A DNA stretch of 32,000 nt from the NCBI GenBank assembly GCA_021927905.1, contig LC537471.1, positions 1-32,000 on the forward strand. The letters are read 5' to 3'. The translations under genes and the position numbers were made by a program. Origin of the DNA: Chaetoceros tenuissimus (Eukaryota; Bacillariophyta; Thalassiosirophyceae; Chaetocerotales; Chaetocerotaceae). Positions 1 through 10,856 of this stretch are shown here, piece by piece (the stretch's first letter is position 1; each line of letters starts with the position of its first letter). The notes beneath the pieces were generated by a model. The model saw nothing but the letters and a program-made list of their open reading frames with translations, did no database searches and had not been told where the DNA came from.

Positions 1-1168
1 TTTCACGAAGTAAATTATATGATAATGAATATGAATAAATTACTATTTTTTTGTGTGAAACTGAAGCTTTTGAAAAATTTAAAGAATTATTAATTTGAGC
101 CCAGCTTAACTGAGAACTTAAATTTTGAGTATTAACTAAATTTGAATTATTAAACAAGCTATTCACTCCCAACGATTTATAATGAATGTATGTTTTTTCA
201 TTTTGAATAAAAGTTCGAAGTTGATTATACGAAACAGTCCCACGTAATAACAAATCAACAGATTCTTGAACATTTTCATGAATAGTCCAAGAGTTTTGTT
301 CGTTAATTTCAATAACAATTTGAAACGCAGGATAAGCTTTTCGTTCTAAAATACTTTTTTGAGTTTTACGCCGTTTTGCTTCTTCATCACTTAAAGTTAC
401 ATATTGAATACCACCAATTAAATCTGTTAAAGGTGGGTTTTTAATAACATTTTCTAGACAATTACCATGTGTAGTTCCAACTAATTGAACACCTTTCTCT
501 GCAATTGTTCTCGCAGCAAGTGCTTCTAATTCAGTTGCAATTTCATCAATAATAATAACTTGAGGCATATGATTTTCGACAGCTTCAATCATTACTTGAT
601 GTTGACAATTTGTTTGTGCAACTTGCATTCGACGCGCTCGTCCAATACCAGGATGAGGAATATCACTATCACCCGCAATTTCATTGGAAGTATCAACAAT
701 AATTACACGTTTGCCCATTTCATCAGATAAGACACGTGCGATTTCTCGAATAATTGTTGTTTTACCTACACCCGGTTTACCCAAAATTAAAATAGATTGT
801 CCAGATTCTAATAAATCCCGAATTACTGAAATTGTACCAAAAATTGCGCGACCGACACGACAAGTTAAGCCTGTAATTAAAAATTGACGATTTCGAATAC
901 AACTGATTCGATGTAAGGTTCGTTCAATCCCAGCTCGATTTTCTGTACTAAATTTTCCAATTCTTTTTGTTGTATAATCTAAATCCTGCCATGAAATAAA
1001 TTTTTGTGACAAATATTCGGGACCATGTGAAAATCTAACTTCAGGGCGTCGACCTAAATCCATAACAATTTCAATAATCTTATCTTTTGAAGTATGTTTT
1101 TCAATATGACTATTAAAAAATGATGGGAGAGTTTCTATTAATTTATCTAAATCTTCATCTACACTCAT
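1..1168 (-). CDS. ycf45: Ycf45, P-loop ATPase (3' end beyond the window)
   Basis: An open frame of 389 codons runs from an ATG at 1168-1166 to the left edge without a stop, so the C-terminus is missing. The translation begins [10 protein letters not shown] and carries a Walker A motif GKPGVGKT at about residues 130-137 and a Walker B stretch VIIIDE at about 204-209. An HGN element and an RRK-rich stretch follow. This matches Ycf45, a conserved plastid and cyanobacterial ATPase related to the SpoIIIAA-like/R3H family; the R3H part would lie outside the window. Its cellular role is not established; nucleic-acid binding is suggested only by the family. It is transcribed in the same direction as petD, which lies upstream with a 161-base gap holding a hairpin, so it may have its own transcript. 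No frameshift is seen in the visible part. The identification is firm, the function unknown. Confidence 0.9.
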   Translation of the reverse strand, partial: MSVDEDLDKLIETLPSFFNSHIEKHTSKDKIIEIVMDLGRRPEVRFSHGPEYLSQKFISWQDLDYTTKRIGKFSTENRAGIERTLHRISCIRNRQFLITGLTCRVGRAIFGTISVIRDLLESGQSILILGKPGVGKTTIIREIARVLSDEMGKRVIIVDTSNEIAGDSDIPHPGIGRARRMQVAQTNCQHQVMIEAVENHMPQVIIIDEIATELEALAARTIAEKGVQLVGTTHGNCLENVIKNPPLTDLIGGIQYVTLSDEEAKRRKTQKSILERKAYPAFQIVIEINEQNSWTIHENVQESVDLLLRGTVSYNQLRTFIQNEKTYIHYKSLGVNSLFNNSNLVNTQNLSSQLSWAQINNSLNFSKASVSHKKIVIYSYSLSYNLLRE

Positions 1169-1270
1169 ATAGTGAAACCTAAAATTATTTTTAATTATTA
1201 TTATACTTGAGCTTCATTAAATTAAGAGTACCTGGTTATTAGCAAAAAATTAAAAATTAAAAAGTTTAAT

Positions 1271-1307
1271 AAAAATTCATCATTAATAAAAATAATGATG
1301 AATTTTT
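1271..1307. terminator. Hairpin 3' of petD
   Basis: A 15-base perfect inverted repeat (1271-1285 with 1293-1307, loop 7) contains AATTCATCATT and its complement. It lies 22 bases beyond the petD stop codon on the minus strand, where it could end or stabilise the petB-petD mRNA. The left arm is A-rich on the plus strand, giving a T-rich tail in the petD transcript. Confidence 0.65.
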
Positions 1308-1329
1308 TTAAGAAAAAGTTGATAAAAAT

Positions 1330-1812
1330 TTACCAGAAGCCTAATGAAACAGCTTTATCAATTGGTAAACATGCACCAATACCAAACCAAACTGCAAAGA
1401 AGAATCCAAGAATGAATACTAAACTTGCAATTGGACGACGGAATGGATTTTGGAATTTATTTACATTTTCAATAAATGGTACAGTGATTAAACCTGCAGG
1501 TACTGCAGCCATAGCTAATACACCTAATAATTTATTTGGTAAAACACGTAATAAATTGAATGTTGGGAAGAAGTACCATTCTGGTAAAATTTCTAATGGT
1601 GTGTTAAATGGATCAGCTGGTTCACCCATTTGTGTTGGTGCCATTACACCTAAACCAATACAACATGCAAATGTACCTAAAATACAAATTGGGAATACAT
1701 ATAATAAATCATTTGGCCATGCTGGTTCACCATAATAGTTATGGCCCATACCTTTAGCTAATTTAGCACGTAATTTCGGATCTGATAAATCTGGTTTTTT
1801 AATTACTGACAT
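1330..1812 (-). CDS. petD: Cytochrome b6f complex subunit IV (PetD)
   Basis: The 160-residue product is the usual length of subunit IV. It starts [18 protein letters not shown], contains the [21 protein letters not shown] segment of the Qo-side region (the PEWY motif of the cytochrome b C-terminal half), and has three hydrophobic spans, at about residues 36-56, 90-112 and 128-148. In the thylakoid membrane it joins PetB to complete the quinol-oxidising site of cytochrome b6f. petB lies 52 bases upstream on the same strand, the usual petB-petD pairing, so they are probably co-transcribed. No clear Shine-Dalgarno sequence precedes the start. A hairpin follows the stop codon. No anomaly seen. 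Confidence 0.98.
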   Translation of the reverse strand: MSVIKKPDLSDPKLRAKLAKGMGHNYYGEPAWPNDLLYVFPICILGTFACCIGLGVMAPTQMGEPADPFNTPLEILPEWYFFPTFNLLRVLPNKLLGVLAMAAVPAGLITVPFIENVNKFQNPFRRPIASLVFILGFFFAVWFGIGACLPIDKAVSLGFW

Positions 1813-1864
1813 AATTATTCCTTATTAAAATATTAATATTGTAGCTAATTTCGTTAAATCGAAA

Positions 1865-2512
1865 TTAAAGTGGTCCTGAAATACCTTGTTTACGAATCAT
1901 TAAGAAGTGCGTTAACATTAACACAGCTGCAGCCAATGGTAAAACAAAAGTATGTGCACTGTAGAAACGTGTTAAAGTACTTTGACCTACACTTTCACCA
2001 CCACGTAATACTAATACTAAAGGCTCACCAACAACTGGTACTGCTGCAGGAACACCCGTTACAATTTTACAAGCCCAGAAACCAACTTGATCCCAAGGTA
2101 ATGAATAACCGGTAACACCAAAAGATACAGTAACAACTGCTAAAATCACACCCGTAACCCATGTTAACTCACGTGGTTTTTTAAAACCACCAGTTAAATA
2201 TACACGGAAAACGTGTAAAACCATCATCATTACCATCATACTTGCTGACCAACGGTGAACAGAACGGATTAACCAACCAAAGTTAACACTTGTCATAATG
2301 TATTCTACTGATGCAAAAGCATCAACTACACTTGGACGGTAATAGAACGTCATAGCAAAACCAGTTGCTACTTGAACTAAGAAACATGTGAAAACAATAC
2401 CACCAAAACAGTAGAAAATGTTAACATGTGGCGGTACATATTTACTTGAAATATCATCTGCAATCGCTTGCACTTCTAAACGTTCTTCAAACCAATCGTA
2501 AACTTTACCCAT
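1865..2512 (-). CDS. petB: Cytochrome b6 (PetB)
   Basis: The 215-residue protein is full length for cytochrome b6. The four haem-b histidines are at H86, H100, H187 and H202, in the contexts VHRW, LHVF, SAHT and LTHF. C35, which in the family binds the extra haem cn, is present in the context IFYCFGG. Four membrane spans are visible. It carries electrons across the thylakoid membrane in the Q cycle of cytochrome b6f. It is first in a petB-petD pair, with trnS-UGA 58 bases upstream on the same strand. There is no intron, as expected in this lineage but unlike many green plastids. Confidence 0.99.
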   Translation of the reverse strand: MGKVYDWFEERLEVQAIADDISSKYVPPHVNIFYCFGGIVFTCFLVQVATGFAMTFYYRPSVVDAFASVEYIMTSVNFGWLIRSVHRWSASMMVMMMVLHVFRVYLTGGFKKPRELTWVTGVILAVVTVSFGVTGYSLPWDQVGFWACKIVTGVPAAVPVVGEPLVLVLRGGESVGQSTLTRFYSAHTFVLPLAAAVLMLTHFLMIRKQGISGPL

Positions 2513-2570
2513 GAGAAATTATTATAAAGAATAAAACACAGTTAAGCACAATTAAACATTTGTTATTAAA

Positions 2571-2657
2571 GGCGAGAGTGGGATTCGAACCCACGGAATC
2601 CGCAAAGATTCATCTGATTTCAAATCAGACGCAATCGACCAACTCTGCCATCTCGCC
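2571..2657 (-). tRNA. trnS-UGA: tRNA-Ser (UGA)
   Basis: Read on the minus strand, a 7-bp acceptor GGCGAGA/TCTCGCC closes an 87-base cloverleaf. The anticodon loop TTTGAAA gives UGA. A long variable arm of serine type and the T loop TTCGAAT are present. The base after the acceptor is T and no CCA is encoded. It reads UCN codons, mainly UCA and UCU here. It sits between psaD and petB on the same strand. Confidence 0.96.
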
Positions 2658-2689
2658 AAAAGATTAGTTTTAACACTAATCTTAAATAA

Positions 2690-3109
2690 TTAACTTTCGT
2701 AAGTCGTTGTTCCACTAAATTTGATTGAAGCTGGGTTTGGATTTTTACCAATTGAAAAATCACGACTGTTAACAGATGTACGACCTGGGTTTACCTTTTC
2801 AGGGAAAACACCATCTTTTGGATGTAAATACTGTACTTCACCACTTGGGAAAATTCGATAAATTTTATAATCGTTGATTTTAAAAGTTCGTAATTGTGTC
2901 CCTAAAGCTAAACATTGTTCTTTTCGAGCTAAGTAAAGTAAGTTCTCACCATTACGCATAATGGCTGCACCACCAGTTGGCATTTCAAAAATTTGTTCTT
3001 TTTTACTTGTCCATGTAATAGCGTACTTTTCTTCAACCTCAGCTGCTCGTAACCAGCCACCAGTACTTCCACCGAAAGTTGGAAATGGTGTTTGTAAATT
3101 TAATGTCAT
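2690..3109 (-). CDS. psaD: Photosystem I reaction centre subunit II (PsaD)
   Basis: The 139-residue product starts [20 protein letters not shown] and ends in GTTTYES. It carries the conserved [18 protein letters not shown] and [18 protein letters not shown] stretches of PsaD. It is a stromal extrinsic subunit that docks ferredoxin on photosystem I; the many lysines and arginines fit binding of the acidic ferredoxin made from petF in this same window. Length matches the cyanobacterial protein, with no transit peptide, as expected for a plastid-encoded copy; in green plants the gene is nuclear. An AAGG element lies about 7 bases before the ATG. It is flanked by tRNA genes on the same strand (trnfM upstream, trnS downstream). 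Confidence 0.98.
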   Translation of the reverse strand: MTLNLQTPFPTFGGSTGGWLRAAEVEEKYAITWTSKKEQIFEMPTGGAAIMRNGENLLYLARKEQCLALGTQLRTFKINDYKIYRIFPSGEVQYLHPKDGVFPEKVNPGRTSVNSRDFSIGKNPNPASIKFSGTTTYES

Positions 3110-3191
3110 AAGTAAAACCTTATTAATATTTAACGTTCAATATAATATTTTAATCAAAAAACTTTTTTTGTACGCTAAATTCGAAATTTTC

Positions 3192-3265
3192 TAGCGGAGA
3201 ATGGATTTGAACCATTGACCTTCGGGTTATGAGCCCAACGAGCTACCAGACTGCTCTACTCCGCG
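3192..3265 (-). tRNA. trnfM-CAU: Initiator tRNA-fMet (CAU)
   Basis: On the minus strand the sequence starts CGCGGAG and ends CTCCGCT plus A. The anticodon loop CTCATAA gives CAU, held by three G-C pairs (GGG/CCC), the initiator hallmark. Position 1 (C) is unpaired with position 72 (T); a 1-72 mismatch is the second initiator feature and allows formylation. The T arm has TTCAAAT. It is distinct from the second CAU tRNA at 26509-26593, which has a long variable arm. Confidence 0.95.
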
Positions 3266-3342
3266 AGTTTCTAACTTACGATCGTAATATTATTATACAT
3301 GACTTTATGAAAAAAAACTAGTACATGTTAAAAAATCGTTTA

Positions 3343-3380
3343 TTATTTTAACTTTATTATTTTTAATAAAGTTAAAATAA
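3343..3380. terminator. Hairpin 3' of rps2
   Basis: A 17-base perfect inverted repeat (3343-3359 with 3364-3380, loop TTTT) lies 6 bases beyond the rps2 stop codon. It is the likely 3' end of the long rps20-rpoB-rpoC1-rpoC2-rps2 transcript. It is almost wholly A+T, so it may act by blocking exonuclease rather than by stopping polymerase. Confidence 0.65.
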
Positions 3381-3386
3381 GAATAT

Positions 3387-4070
3387 TTAATTAGATCTAC
3401 CTGAATTAATACTATCTGTTAAAGACTGTAAAATTAATTTAATAGAACGTACAGCATCATCATTTCCTGGAATTGGAATATCTACTAAATCAGGATCACA
3501 ATTAGTATCTAAAATGGAAATAATCGGAATTCCTAATTTACGACATTCACGCACAGCTGTCATTTCACGTTTTTGATCAACGATAATGGCAACATCTGGA
3601 ACACGTGGCATATCTTTAATACCGTTTAAATGCTTACGTAATTTTTCTAATTCTTTACGACGTAAAGAAGCTTCTTTTTTTGGTAATAAGTTAAATACTT
3701 GATCTGCTTCTTCTTTTTCTAATGTTTTTAAACGCTCAATTCGACTTTTTAAAGTTACCCAGTTTGTTAACATACCACCTAACCAACGGTGATTTACATA
3801 ATATGAGTCACAACGTTTTGCTTCCTGAGCAATTAAGCTACTTGCTTGACGTTTTGTTCCAATGAATAAGAAAACTTTATCTTTACTCGCTTCTGATTTT
3901 ACGTATGCGTTTGCTTCTTTTAATAATTGTGCCGATTGTACTAAATCTAAAATATGAATATTATTTCGTTCAGTATAAATATATGGGAACATTTTCGGAT
4001 TCCAGCGATAAGCTTTGTGACCAAAATGAACACCTGCATCTAATAATTGGGCTAAAGTTAAATCAGCCAT
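3387..4070 (-). CDS. rps2: 30S ribosomal protein S2
   Basis: The 227-residue protein begins [27 protein letters not shown], the typical S2 start, and has the FIGTKRQAS and [13 protein letters not shown] motifs at about residues 70-105. Near the C-terminus is [28 protein letters not shown]2 sits on the back of the small subunit. It lies 87 bases downstream of rpoC2 and ends the rpo gene run, an order shared with many red-lineage plastids and with cyanobacteria. Length is normal and I see no anomaly. Confidence 0.98.
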   Translation of the reverse strand: MADLTLAQLLDAGVHFGHKAYRWNPKMFPYIYTERNNIHILDLVQSAQLLKEANAYVKSEASKDKVFLFIGTKRQASSLIAQEAKRCDSYYVNHRWLGGMLTNWVTLKSRIERLKTLEKEEADQVFNLLPKKEASLRRKELEKLRKHLNGIKDMPRVPDVAIIVDQKREMTAVRECRKLGIPIISILDTNCDPDLVDIPIPGNDDAVRSIKLILQSLTDSINSGRSN

Positions 4071-4157
4071 AAATTTTTTAACTCCTTAAAAAATAGAATA
4101 GGTAAATATTTGTTTATAACAGTACCAAAAAAGAAATAAAAGCGTCCAGTTTTATTT

Positions 4158-7100
4158 TTAAACTTTTTCAAATACTGAAACTTGTTTAATATATTTTGTT
4201 CTTTCTTCAGATTCTTTTACAAAACAATCTTGATAATTTTGCGAACCTGTTCCAGCTGGAATTAAATGCCCAATAATAATATTTTCTTTTAAACCTCGTA
4301 ACCAATCAACCCGACCTTCAATTGCAGCTTTTGTTAATACCCGCGTTGTTTCTTGGAAACTAGCTGCAGAAATAAAACTCGGATTATTTAAAGCAGCTTT
4401 AGTAATACCTAATAATAACGGTACATAAAATGCAGTTTGTTTATTATTACGCGAAACAATATCATTAATATATTGAATATGGTATAAATCAATAACTTCA
4501 CGTGGTAATAACGGAGTATCACCTTCATGTGTAATTAAAACTTTTGTAGTCATTTGTTTTATAATAACTTCCAAATGTTTATCAGCAATTCCTACACCTT
4601 GTGATTCGTATACTGATTGAACAGAATTTAAAATCAATGACTGAACTTTTTTGAAACTTCGATAACTTGCTTCATAATTATTCGCTAAACGATATGAAGT
4701 GACGTTTTCTGTGCGATCACAGAAAAACGTTTTAATTAAACCATAATAATTAAAATATACTTTTAATAAAGCATGTGGGTTAAATTTTTCCGTTTCTTTA
4801 ATAGTCGTACCTAATTTTCTAAATTCAAAATTTGAATCAAGACTAGTTTTTTGAACTAGAAGACCTCTTTTCTGATTTGTTGAAACATTTTTACTAATTT
4901 GACGTTTTTTTCGAGCTTCTAACAATTCTTCAATTCGTGGTAAACCTTGAACAATATCACCAGTAATTTCTTTTTCAAAATTTAATAACCCTAAAGTTTG
5001 CCCATCAGCAACAAATTCACCATTTTTACAGAAAACACTATTACTATCTTGTTCAAAATAATCCTCCGTTAAGGAATGAATTCCAATTGATTTTGAAAAT
5101 GGATATCCATAAAATTGAACTCGAATTAAACTAGGTTGATCATTTGATTTTGTCGAACGGTCAACTAAATCAGAATTTTTAAAGAAAACGGAATAATGAA
5201 CTCTTCGTTTTTTTAACCATGACGTTTCTTTTTTTGTAACAACATCTGATAAAATTGACTCCTCAGTTTGTGTTGGGGTTAATGCAAAATTTTTAACAAA
5301 TAATGGAATTGGTGAACTATATAAATTCCCATCTTTTTTAATAAACATTTTTGGCAATTCAATTTTTGAACCGTTTGAAAACTCATTGTCAATTGAAGTA
5401 TCCAACTTTTGTGTTAAAACCTTTTTAGTAATATCGTAATAATTTAATTGAATTTGACGATTAGTCGTTTTAGTATTTGTAAACGGTAATTGTTTCTCTG
5501 AAAGAACTTTATAAGTTAGCGAATTTTCGGACAAATTATCTTGTGTTTGACAATTTGGGAAGAAATAAGGGCGACCTTTTTGGATTGTTAAAAATTGACC
5601 ATTATCAATAAGAATTTTACCGATTTGATTAACATTGACCCCTTTGATAATTAAATCATTTACGGACTTATTTGGAAGTTTTGATTTTGGAAGTGTTAAA
5701 CAATCATCATTTGAAATCAATAAAACTTGACGAGTCTGTTTATATTTAGATTTTAATTTAACAATTTCCAATGACTTTTCACTAGTATTTTCAAAATAAC
5801 CTAAAGTTGTATAACTATCAATAAATTGCCCCGGTTGAACTAATAAACATGATTCAATACCAGTATATTTTAAATGGGCTGGCAAATAATTTGGTAAATG
5901 AATAGTTTCAATAAGATTAAATTTTACCAAATTTTTGATTTTATCAATATTGAATTTAATTGTTATTTTATTCTGTGGAGAATTTTTTAAGTTTAAATCA
6001 AAAATTGTTGAAACTAAATTTAAAGATTCTGCTGTTTTAACTTTTTGATTAGATTTATATAAATAATGTGTACTACTATTTAAACCTAAAACATCCACTA
6101 AAGAATTTGAGTTTTTCCAAATATTTTGAATTAACTTCGGTTTTGGAATTTCATAAATATCTAATGGTCGAATCAATAATTGATCATTTGTTTTTCCCAC
6201 AATATGTTGACATAAAGAGGGACCCACAATTTGAATATTTTCAAAAATCATTTCACCTGGATAAAAGACTTTATTTGCAAAGTTTTTAAAGTTTTTTCCT
6301 TGGTAAACTAAACCAGATTTAATTGAAATTTCGGAAACTAAATTATTTTTATAATTAATAATTACAATACCAGATTTTTTTGAAAATAATCCTGGTATAA
6401 TTTCAAAATTATCCGAAATAAAACTTCCATGTTCAACTAATAATAAGTTTTTATCACAATTTAATTTGTATGTTTCTTCGGGTAACCAAACTAAAGCGCG
6501 AGAATAAATTTGTAATGGAGTTTTATTTAAACTCAAAGGTAAAAATTTTAAATTATTTCCTCCCGTTGTTTGTCCATCAATCAATTGATTTTGATAATAA
6601 GAAACTAATTTCGTACTTGGTAATATTTTTTGTTTTACACGTTGATCATAATACGGAATACCACCAATTTGAGTTGTATATTTATTAGTAATTAAATTAC
6701 CAAAATATGTAGGTGCAACAGTATTAAGTTCTAATGTGCCATTTTTCGAAATTAGATTCACAAAATAACTTTGATCGGTTGATTGATAAATATATTTATT
6801 TAAATCAATAGTTTTAATTGTTGAATTTTTTAAAATAGACTGCGTCGTACTAATTTCTAAAATTCGTTCAAAAATCTGTGATTTATCATTTGCTACATTA
6901 ACAAAACCAGGGTATTGATTAATGAATTTTGTTCGGAAAATAAAACTTTCTTTATTAATTTTATGATCCGTATAATAATTTAAAAAAGAATTTGTTGGCG
7001 CTTGATATACCTGCCCAGATAAAATCCATAATAACTTGTTTTTATTAATAAAGTTACGTTTTTTCTTTAATCTCGGAATAAACACTTCACCTGAAGAAGT

Positions 7101-8405
7101 ACTTAATATTGGTTTAATTTCTGTTCGTGTTTGTGCTGCGGTATTTGATAATTCCCCAAGAATTGTTCCTTTTTTAACATATTGATTATTTTTTGCAAAT
7201 AACATAGTGTTTGGAAGTACTTCCAATTGAACTAACTCCTGGTTTTTATTTTCCGGAACAATAACCAACGAACCTGAGTTTTTCGTAAGTAAAACGTCTT
7301 CACCCCGATTTGTTCGTAAAGTTAAGGTTTTTAATAATTTTGAAAATTTAATAATTCCATTTACTGAACTGATTACCTGTTGACGGGCTTCCGAAGTAAA
7401 AATCCCCCCTGTATGGAACGTACGCATAGTTAATTGTGTTCCTGGCTCACCAATTGATTGACCTGCAATAATTCCTACAGCTTCACCAATATCTACAAGA
7501 TTTTCATTTGCTAAATCCCACCCATAACATTTTTGACAAATGGAACGATATAAACTACATGTCAATGGTGATCTAATATAAACCGGTGAAGTTTCTATAG
7601 TTTGAAACGTTTTGATTAAGTTTGGGGTAAGCTGTGTATCTTTTTGTGCTAATAATTGATTTGTGTTCAATTCATAGACAGGTTTACTTAATAACCGTCC
7701 AATAATTTGATCCGTATTTTGAATGTCACTAACAAAACAAGAATGTTGTGTTTTACAATCTCGTTCACGAATAATGATATCTTGAGAAACATCAATCAAA
7801 CGACGAGTTAAATAACCCGAATTGGCTGTCTTTAAAGCGGTATCTACAATCCCTTTTCGTGCACCATATCCTGACATTAAATAATCAGTAATAGTTAAAC
7901 CTTCACGGAAATTTTTCTTAATAGGTAATTGTAAAATTTCACCACTTGGATCAGACATTAATCCTCGCATCCCAACTAATTGACGAACTTGTGACAAATT
8001 ACCTCGCGCACCTGAAAAGGCCATAATATATACGGAGTTTAAAGGATCATAAGCTTTAAAAAATGAAACAACTTCATCTTTTAATGATTCACTTGTAATA
8101 CTCCAGGTATCAATGATTTTTTGAAATTTTTCAACATCTGTAATCTTACCTTTTAAGCAAATCTTTTCAGCATTTAGAATTTCACGTTGGGCATTTTCCA
8201 ACATTTCATTTTTAACAAAAGGTACGCGTAAATCTTCAATACTAATTGAAATACCCGCTTGACTAGCATATTTAAAACCCAAATATTTTAATTCATCTGC
8301 TAACGAACAAGCTTGCATTGAATTATATTCTGTAAAACTCCATGCTAATAATCGTTTTAATTCTTTTTTACTAATAAGAGTATTTTGATATTTATAGTTT
8401 TTCAT
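4158..8405 (-). CDS. rpoC2: RNA polymerase beta'' subunit (RpoC2)
   Basis: The 1415-residue protein corresponds to the C-terminal two thirds of bacterial beta'. The bridge-helix and trigger-loop region is near the N-terminus: MAFSGARGNLSQVRQLVGMRGLM at about 128-150 and GESVGEPGT-like GQSIGEPGTQLTMRTFHTGG at about 315-334. Zinc ligands appear as C217, C283, C290 and C293, with the 7- and 3-residue spacing of the second beta' zinc site. Residues from about 370 to 1130 form a long, poorly conserved insertion region rich in N, K, T and S. The conserved C-terminus resumes with GDIVQGLPRIEELLEARKK and ends in the AAIEGRVDWLRGLKENIIIG region. It combines with RpoB, RpoC1 and RpoA as the plastid-encoded polymerase. 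It starts 28 bases after the rpoC1 stop. The frame is intact throughout. Confidence 0.97.
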   Translation of the reverse strand: MKNYKYQNTLISKKELKRLLAWSFTEYNSMQACSLADELKYLGFKYASQAGISISIEDLRVPFVKNEMLENAQREILNAEKICLKGKITDVEKFQKIIDTWSITSESLKDEVVSFFKAYDPLNSVYIMAFSGARGNLSQVRQLVGMRGLMSDPSGEILQLPIKKNFREGLTITDYLMSGYGARKGIVDTALKTANSGYLTRRLIDVSQDIIIRERDCKTQHSCFVSDIQNTDQIIGRLLSKPVYELNTNQLLAQKDTQLTPNLIKTFQTIETSPVYIRSPLTCSLYRSICQKCYGWDLANENLVDIGEAVGIIAGQSIGEPGTQLTMRTFHTGGIFTSEARQQVISSVNGIIKFSKLLKTLTLRTNRGEDVLLTKNSGSLVIVPENKNQELVQLEVLPNTMLFAKNNQYVKKGTILGELSNTAAQTRTEIKPILSTSSGEVFIPRLKKKRNFINKNKLLWILSGQVYQAPTNSFLNYYTDHKINKESFIFRTKFINQYPGFVNVANDKSQIFERILEISTTQSILKNSTIKTIDLNKYIYQSTDQSYFVNLISKNGTLELNTVAPTYFGNLITNKYTTQIGGIPYYDQRVKQKILPSTKLVSYYQNQLIDGQTTGGNNLKFLPLSLNKTPLQIYSRALVWLPEETYKLNCDKNLLLVEHGSFISDNFEIIPGLFSKKSGIVIINYKNNLVSEISIKSGLVYQGKNFKNFANKVFYPGEMIFENIQIVGPSLCQHIVGKTNDQLLIRPLDIYEIPKPKLIQNIWKNSNSLVDVLGLNSSTHYLYKSNQKVKTAESLNLVSTIFDLNLKNSPQNKITIKFNIDKIKNLVKFNLIETIHLPNYLPAHLKYTGIESCLLVQPGQFIDSYTTLGYFENTSEKSLEIVKLKSKYKQTRQVLLISNDDCLTLPKSKLPNKSVNDLIIKGVNVNQIGKILIDNGQFLTIQKGRPYFFPNCQTQDNLSENSLTYKVLSEKQLPFTNTKTTNRQIQLNYYDITKKVLTQKLDTSIDNEFSNGSKIELPKMFIKKDGNLYSSPIPLFVKNFALTPTQTEESILSDVVTKKETSWLKKRRVHYSVFFKNSDLVDRSTKSNDQPSLIRVQFYGYPFSKSIGIHSLTEDYFEQDSNSVFCKNGEFVADGQTLGLLNFEKEITGDIVQGLPRIEELLEARKKRQISKNVSTNQKRGLLVQKTSLDSNFEFRKLGTTIKETEKFNPHALLKVYFNYYGLIKTFFCDRTENVTSYRLANNYEASYRSFKKVQSLILNSVQSVYESQGVGIADKHLEVIIKQMTTKVLITHEGDTPLLPREVIDLYHIQYINDIVSRNNKQTAFYVPLLLGITKAALNNPSFISAASFQETTRVLTKAAIEGRVDWLRGLKENIIIGHLIPAGTGSQNYQDCFVKESEERTKYIKQVSVFEKV

Positions 8406-8433
8406 AAAACATTTATTTTTAGAATTATATCAT

Positions 8434-10839
8434 TTAAGCCATTAATTTTAAGGTTTTCTGAATTGTATAATTGAAAATTACTCGTCCAGTTGTTGTTTGA
8501 ATATATTGAACTAAAAGCTGGCCTGAACTATCAGTTCGCAATTGAACATTTTCATAGTATTCAATCACTGTATTATCAGTTAAAACCGTGCGATTTAATA
8601 ATGAACCAATTTCAAGCATTTTTTCATTATAACGTACCCAAATTGAAGAATGTAACTCAATTTGATCCTGCGAATATGCTAAAACGACATCATCTAAATT
8701 AGCAAAATAATGATTTGACCCTAATAACCCTTGAATATTATTCACAGTTAAATAGTAACAACCTAAAACCATATCTTGACTTGGCATAATAATAGGTTCA
8801 CCATTTGCAGGTGATAAGAAATTATATGGAGCTAACATCAACATATAACATTCAGCTTGTGCTTCTAATGATAATGGCACATGAACAGCCATTTGGTCTC
8901 CATCAAAATCCGCATTAAATGCTGAACAAACTAACGGATGTAATTTAATTGCTCGGCCTTGAACTAAAATTGGTTCAAAAGCTTGAATACCTAATCGGTG
9001 TAAAGTTGGTGCTCGGTTTAAGAAAATAGGATGTGTAGCTAATACTTTTTCTAAAACAGGATCAATTGCTGACTCATTTTGTTGAATAAGATTTTTTGCT
9101 ACTTTCATATTACTAGCTAATCCTTGATTTATTAATTCACGAATAATAAATGGTTGGAAAAGCTCTAAAGCCATTTCATAAGGTAATCCACATTGATTTA
9201 ATTTTAAACTTGGACCAACTACAATTACAGAACGGCCAGAATAATCTACTCGTTTTCCTAATAAATTTTGACGGAAACGGCCATGTTTTCCTTTAATAAT
9301 ATCTGATAAAGATTTTAATGGTCGATTGTTTGCACTTAAAGCAATTTTTCCCCGTTTTCCATTATCGATTAATGTATCAACAGCTTCTTGTAACATTCGT
9401 TTTTCATTACGAATAATTAACTGAGGTGCGTCAATTTCTAATAAACGTAAAAGACGATTATTTCTAGTAATAATACGACGATATAATTCATTTAAATCTG
9501 ACGTTGCAAATCGTCCACCTTCTAATTGAATCATCGGTCGTAAGGCGGGAGGAATTACTGGTAGAATTGTGATTACCATCCATGCAGGATTTGACCCCGT
9601 CGCTTGTAAGTTTTCTAAAATTCGAATACGTTTAATCGATTGATCACGTAATTTATAAATTCGTTGATATTCCCATTTTCTAAACCATTTCGACCCATTA
9701 TAAATTGGTAGTTCTTTATGTAAAACTTTACTGCAAATTGTAATGAATCGACGGGTTTTTGCTATTTCACGATTAATATTAAGTTTTTCTAACTCTTTTT
9801 TAATTAAAACCGCACCAATTAAATAATTTGGTGTTGTTCGTAATAAATACTTTGGAGTATTTCTTCGACGATTTTGAAGGCTTGGCTTAGGGAATGGTTT
9901 CAAAGGATAACCGGTAAATCCAAGTTCTCGACTTCGACGATATTGTTGAAGATCCCAGTGTAACCCATAAAAAGAGATTTCATCTTCTGCCATAAAATAA
10001 GCTAGGGAAGCTAATTTAATTCGCTTAATTCGATTATCTCTTAAATTTACTTTGCCCGACTTAATCGCAAATTTCTTTTGATATTCTTGTTGAAATGTTT
10101 GAGCTAGCAATTGTTTTGAAGCCTCATCATTTCGTAATAAAGAAATAACCTGTTTTAATTTTTTCTTAATTTTTACAAGTTTTAAATGGGCATCACTAGT
10201 TAAACGGTTCGTGTTATAATAATCACGTGTGATTTTTGTGTATAAAATATCCCGTTTTAATTTTTGAGAATTTTCATTAAATTGGCTATCTGTCGATAAC
10301 CAATTTACTAACTCTTTCTGTTTTAACACTTCTTCAAATAATTCTGTTAATGAAGGATTATTTGAAAAATCAACTGCAGTATTTAAGACTGTGAATAAAT
10401 CAGGCAGATAATATAATAGTCCAGTATCAATTCGTTTTTCACATTGTTCAACTTCTAATAACAATGCCATATAATTTGGACGACTGTTAGTATACCAAAC
10501 ATGTGTAACTGGATAGATTAAATTAATATGACCCATGCGATGACGTCTAACTCGAGATTCCGTTAGCTCAACCCCACATCGTTCACAAATTAATCCATCA
10601 TATCGAACACGTTTATATTTCCCACAAGCACATTCTAAACTTTTACTTGGACCAAAAATTCGTTCACAAAATAAACCATCCATTTCTGGCTTAAATGTTC
10701 TGTAATTAATAGTCTCTGATTTTTGTACTTCCCAAATAAATTGACCATTTGGCAATCGTCTATGTGACCACTGTAAAATTCTTACAGGAGAAGCTAACTT
10801 AATTTTTATGTAATCAAACTCTTTTTCAGTACGTACCAT
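8434..10839 (-). CDS. rpoC1: RNA polymerase beta' subunit, N-terminal part (RpoC1)
   Basis: The 801-residue product carries the catalytic NADFDGD motif, whose three aspartates hold the active-site magnesium, at residues 642-648. The first zinc site is C70, C72, C85 and C88. The clamp, rudder and lid region contains [27 protein letters not shown]. Roughly residues 145-350 form an extra region compared with the shorter plant RpoC1. It forms the core of the plastid-encoded RNA polymerase with RpoB and RpoC2. Spacing to rpoB is 17 bases and to rpoC2 28 bases, so all three are one operon. There is no intron. The split of beta' into rpoC1 and rpoC2 is that of cyanobacteria and plastids. Confidence 0.98.
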   Translation of the reverse strand: MVRTEKEFDYIKIKLASPVRILQWSHRRLPNGQFIWEVQKSETINYRTFKPEMDGLFCERIFGPSKSLECACGKYKRVRYDGLICERCGVELTESRVRRHRMGHINLIYPVTHVWYTNSRPNYMALLLEVEQCEKRIDTGLLYYLPDLFTVLNTAVDFSNNPSLTELFEEVLKQKELVNWLSTDSQFNENSQKLKRDILYTKITRDYYNTNRLTSDAHLKLVKIKKKLKQVISLLRNDEASKQLLAQTFQQEYQKKFAIKSGKVNLRDNRIKRIKLASLAYFMAEDEISFYGLHWDLQQYRRSRELGFTGYPLKPFPKPSLQNRRRNTPKYLLRTTPNYLIGAVLIKKELEKLNINREIAKTRRFITICSKVLHKELPIYNGSKWFRKWEYQRIYKLRDQSIKRIRILENLQATGSNPAWMVITILPVIPPALRPMIQLEGGRFATSDLNELYRRIITRNNRLLRLLEIDAPQLIIRNEKRMLQEAVDTLIDNGKRGKIALSANNRPLKSLSDIIKGKHGRFRQNLLGKRVDYSGRSVIVVGPSLKLNQCGLPYEMALELFQPFIIRELINQGLASNMKVAKNLIQQNESAIDPVLEKVLATHPIFLNRAPTLHRLGIQAFEPILVQGRAIKLHPLVCSAFNADFDGDQMAVHVPLSLEAQAECYMLMLAPYNFLSPANGEPIIMPSQDMVLGCYYLTVNNIQGLLGSNHYFANLDDVVLAYSQDQIELHSSIWVRYNEKMLEIGSLLNRTVLTDNTVIEYYENVQLRTDSSGQLLVQYIQTTTGRVIFNYTIQKTLKLMA

Positions 10840-10856
10840 CTTTTTCTAAAAATTTA

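Noticed and set aside
684-887. 67-codon plus-strand frame
   Set aside because: Shadow of ycf45, whose Walker A region lies on the other strand; no protein similarity.
1295-1735. 146-codon plus-strand frame
   Set aside because: Lies wholly opposite petD; its length results from the low stop density opposite a conserved gene.
2513-2570. Promoter for petB (TTGTGC and TATAAT)
   Set aside because: The spacer is 19 bases and the start would fall almost on the petB ATG, leaving no leader; read-through from trnS is more likely.
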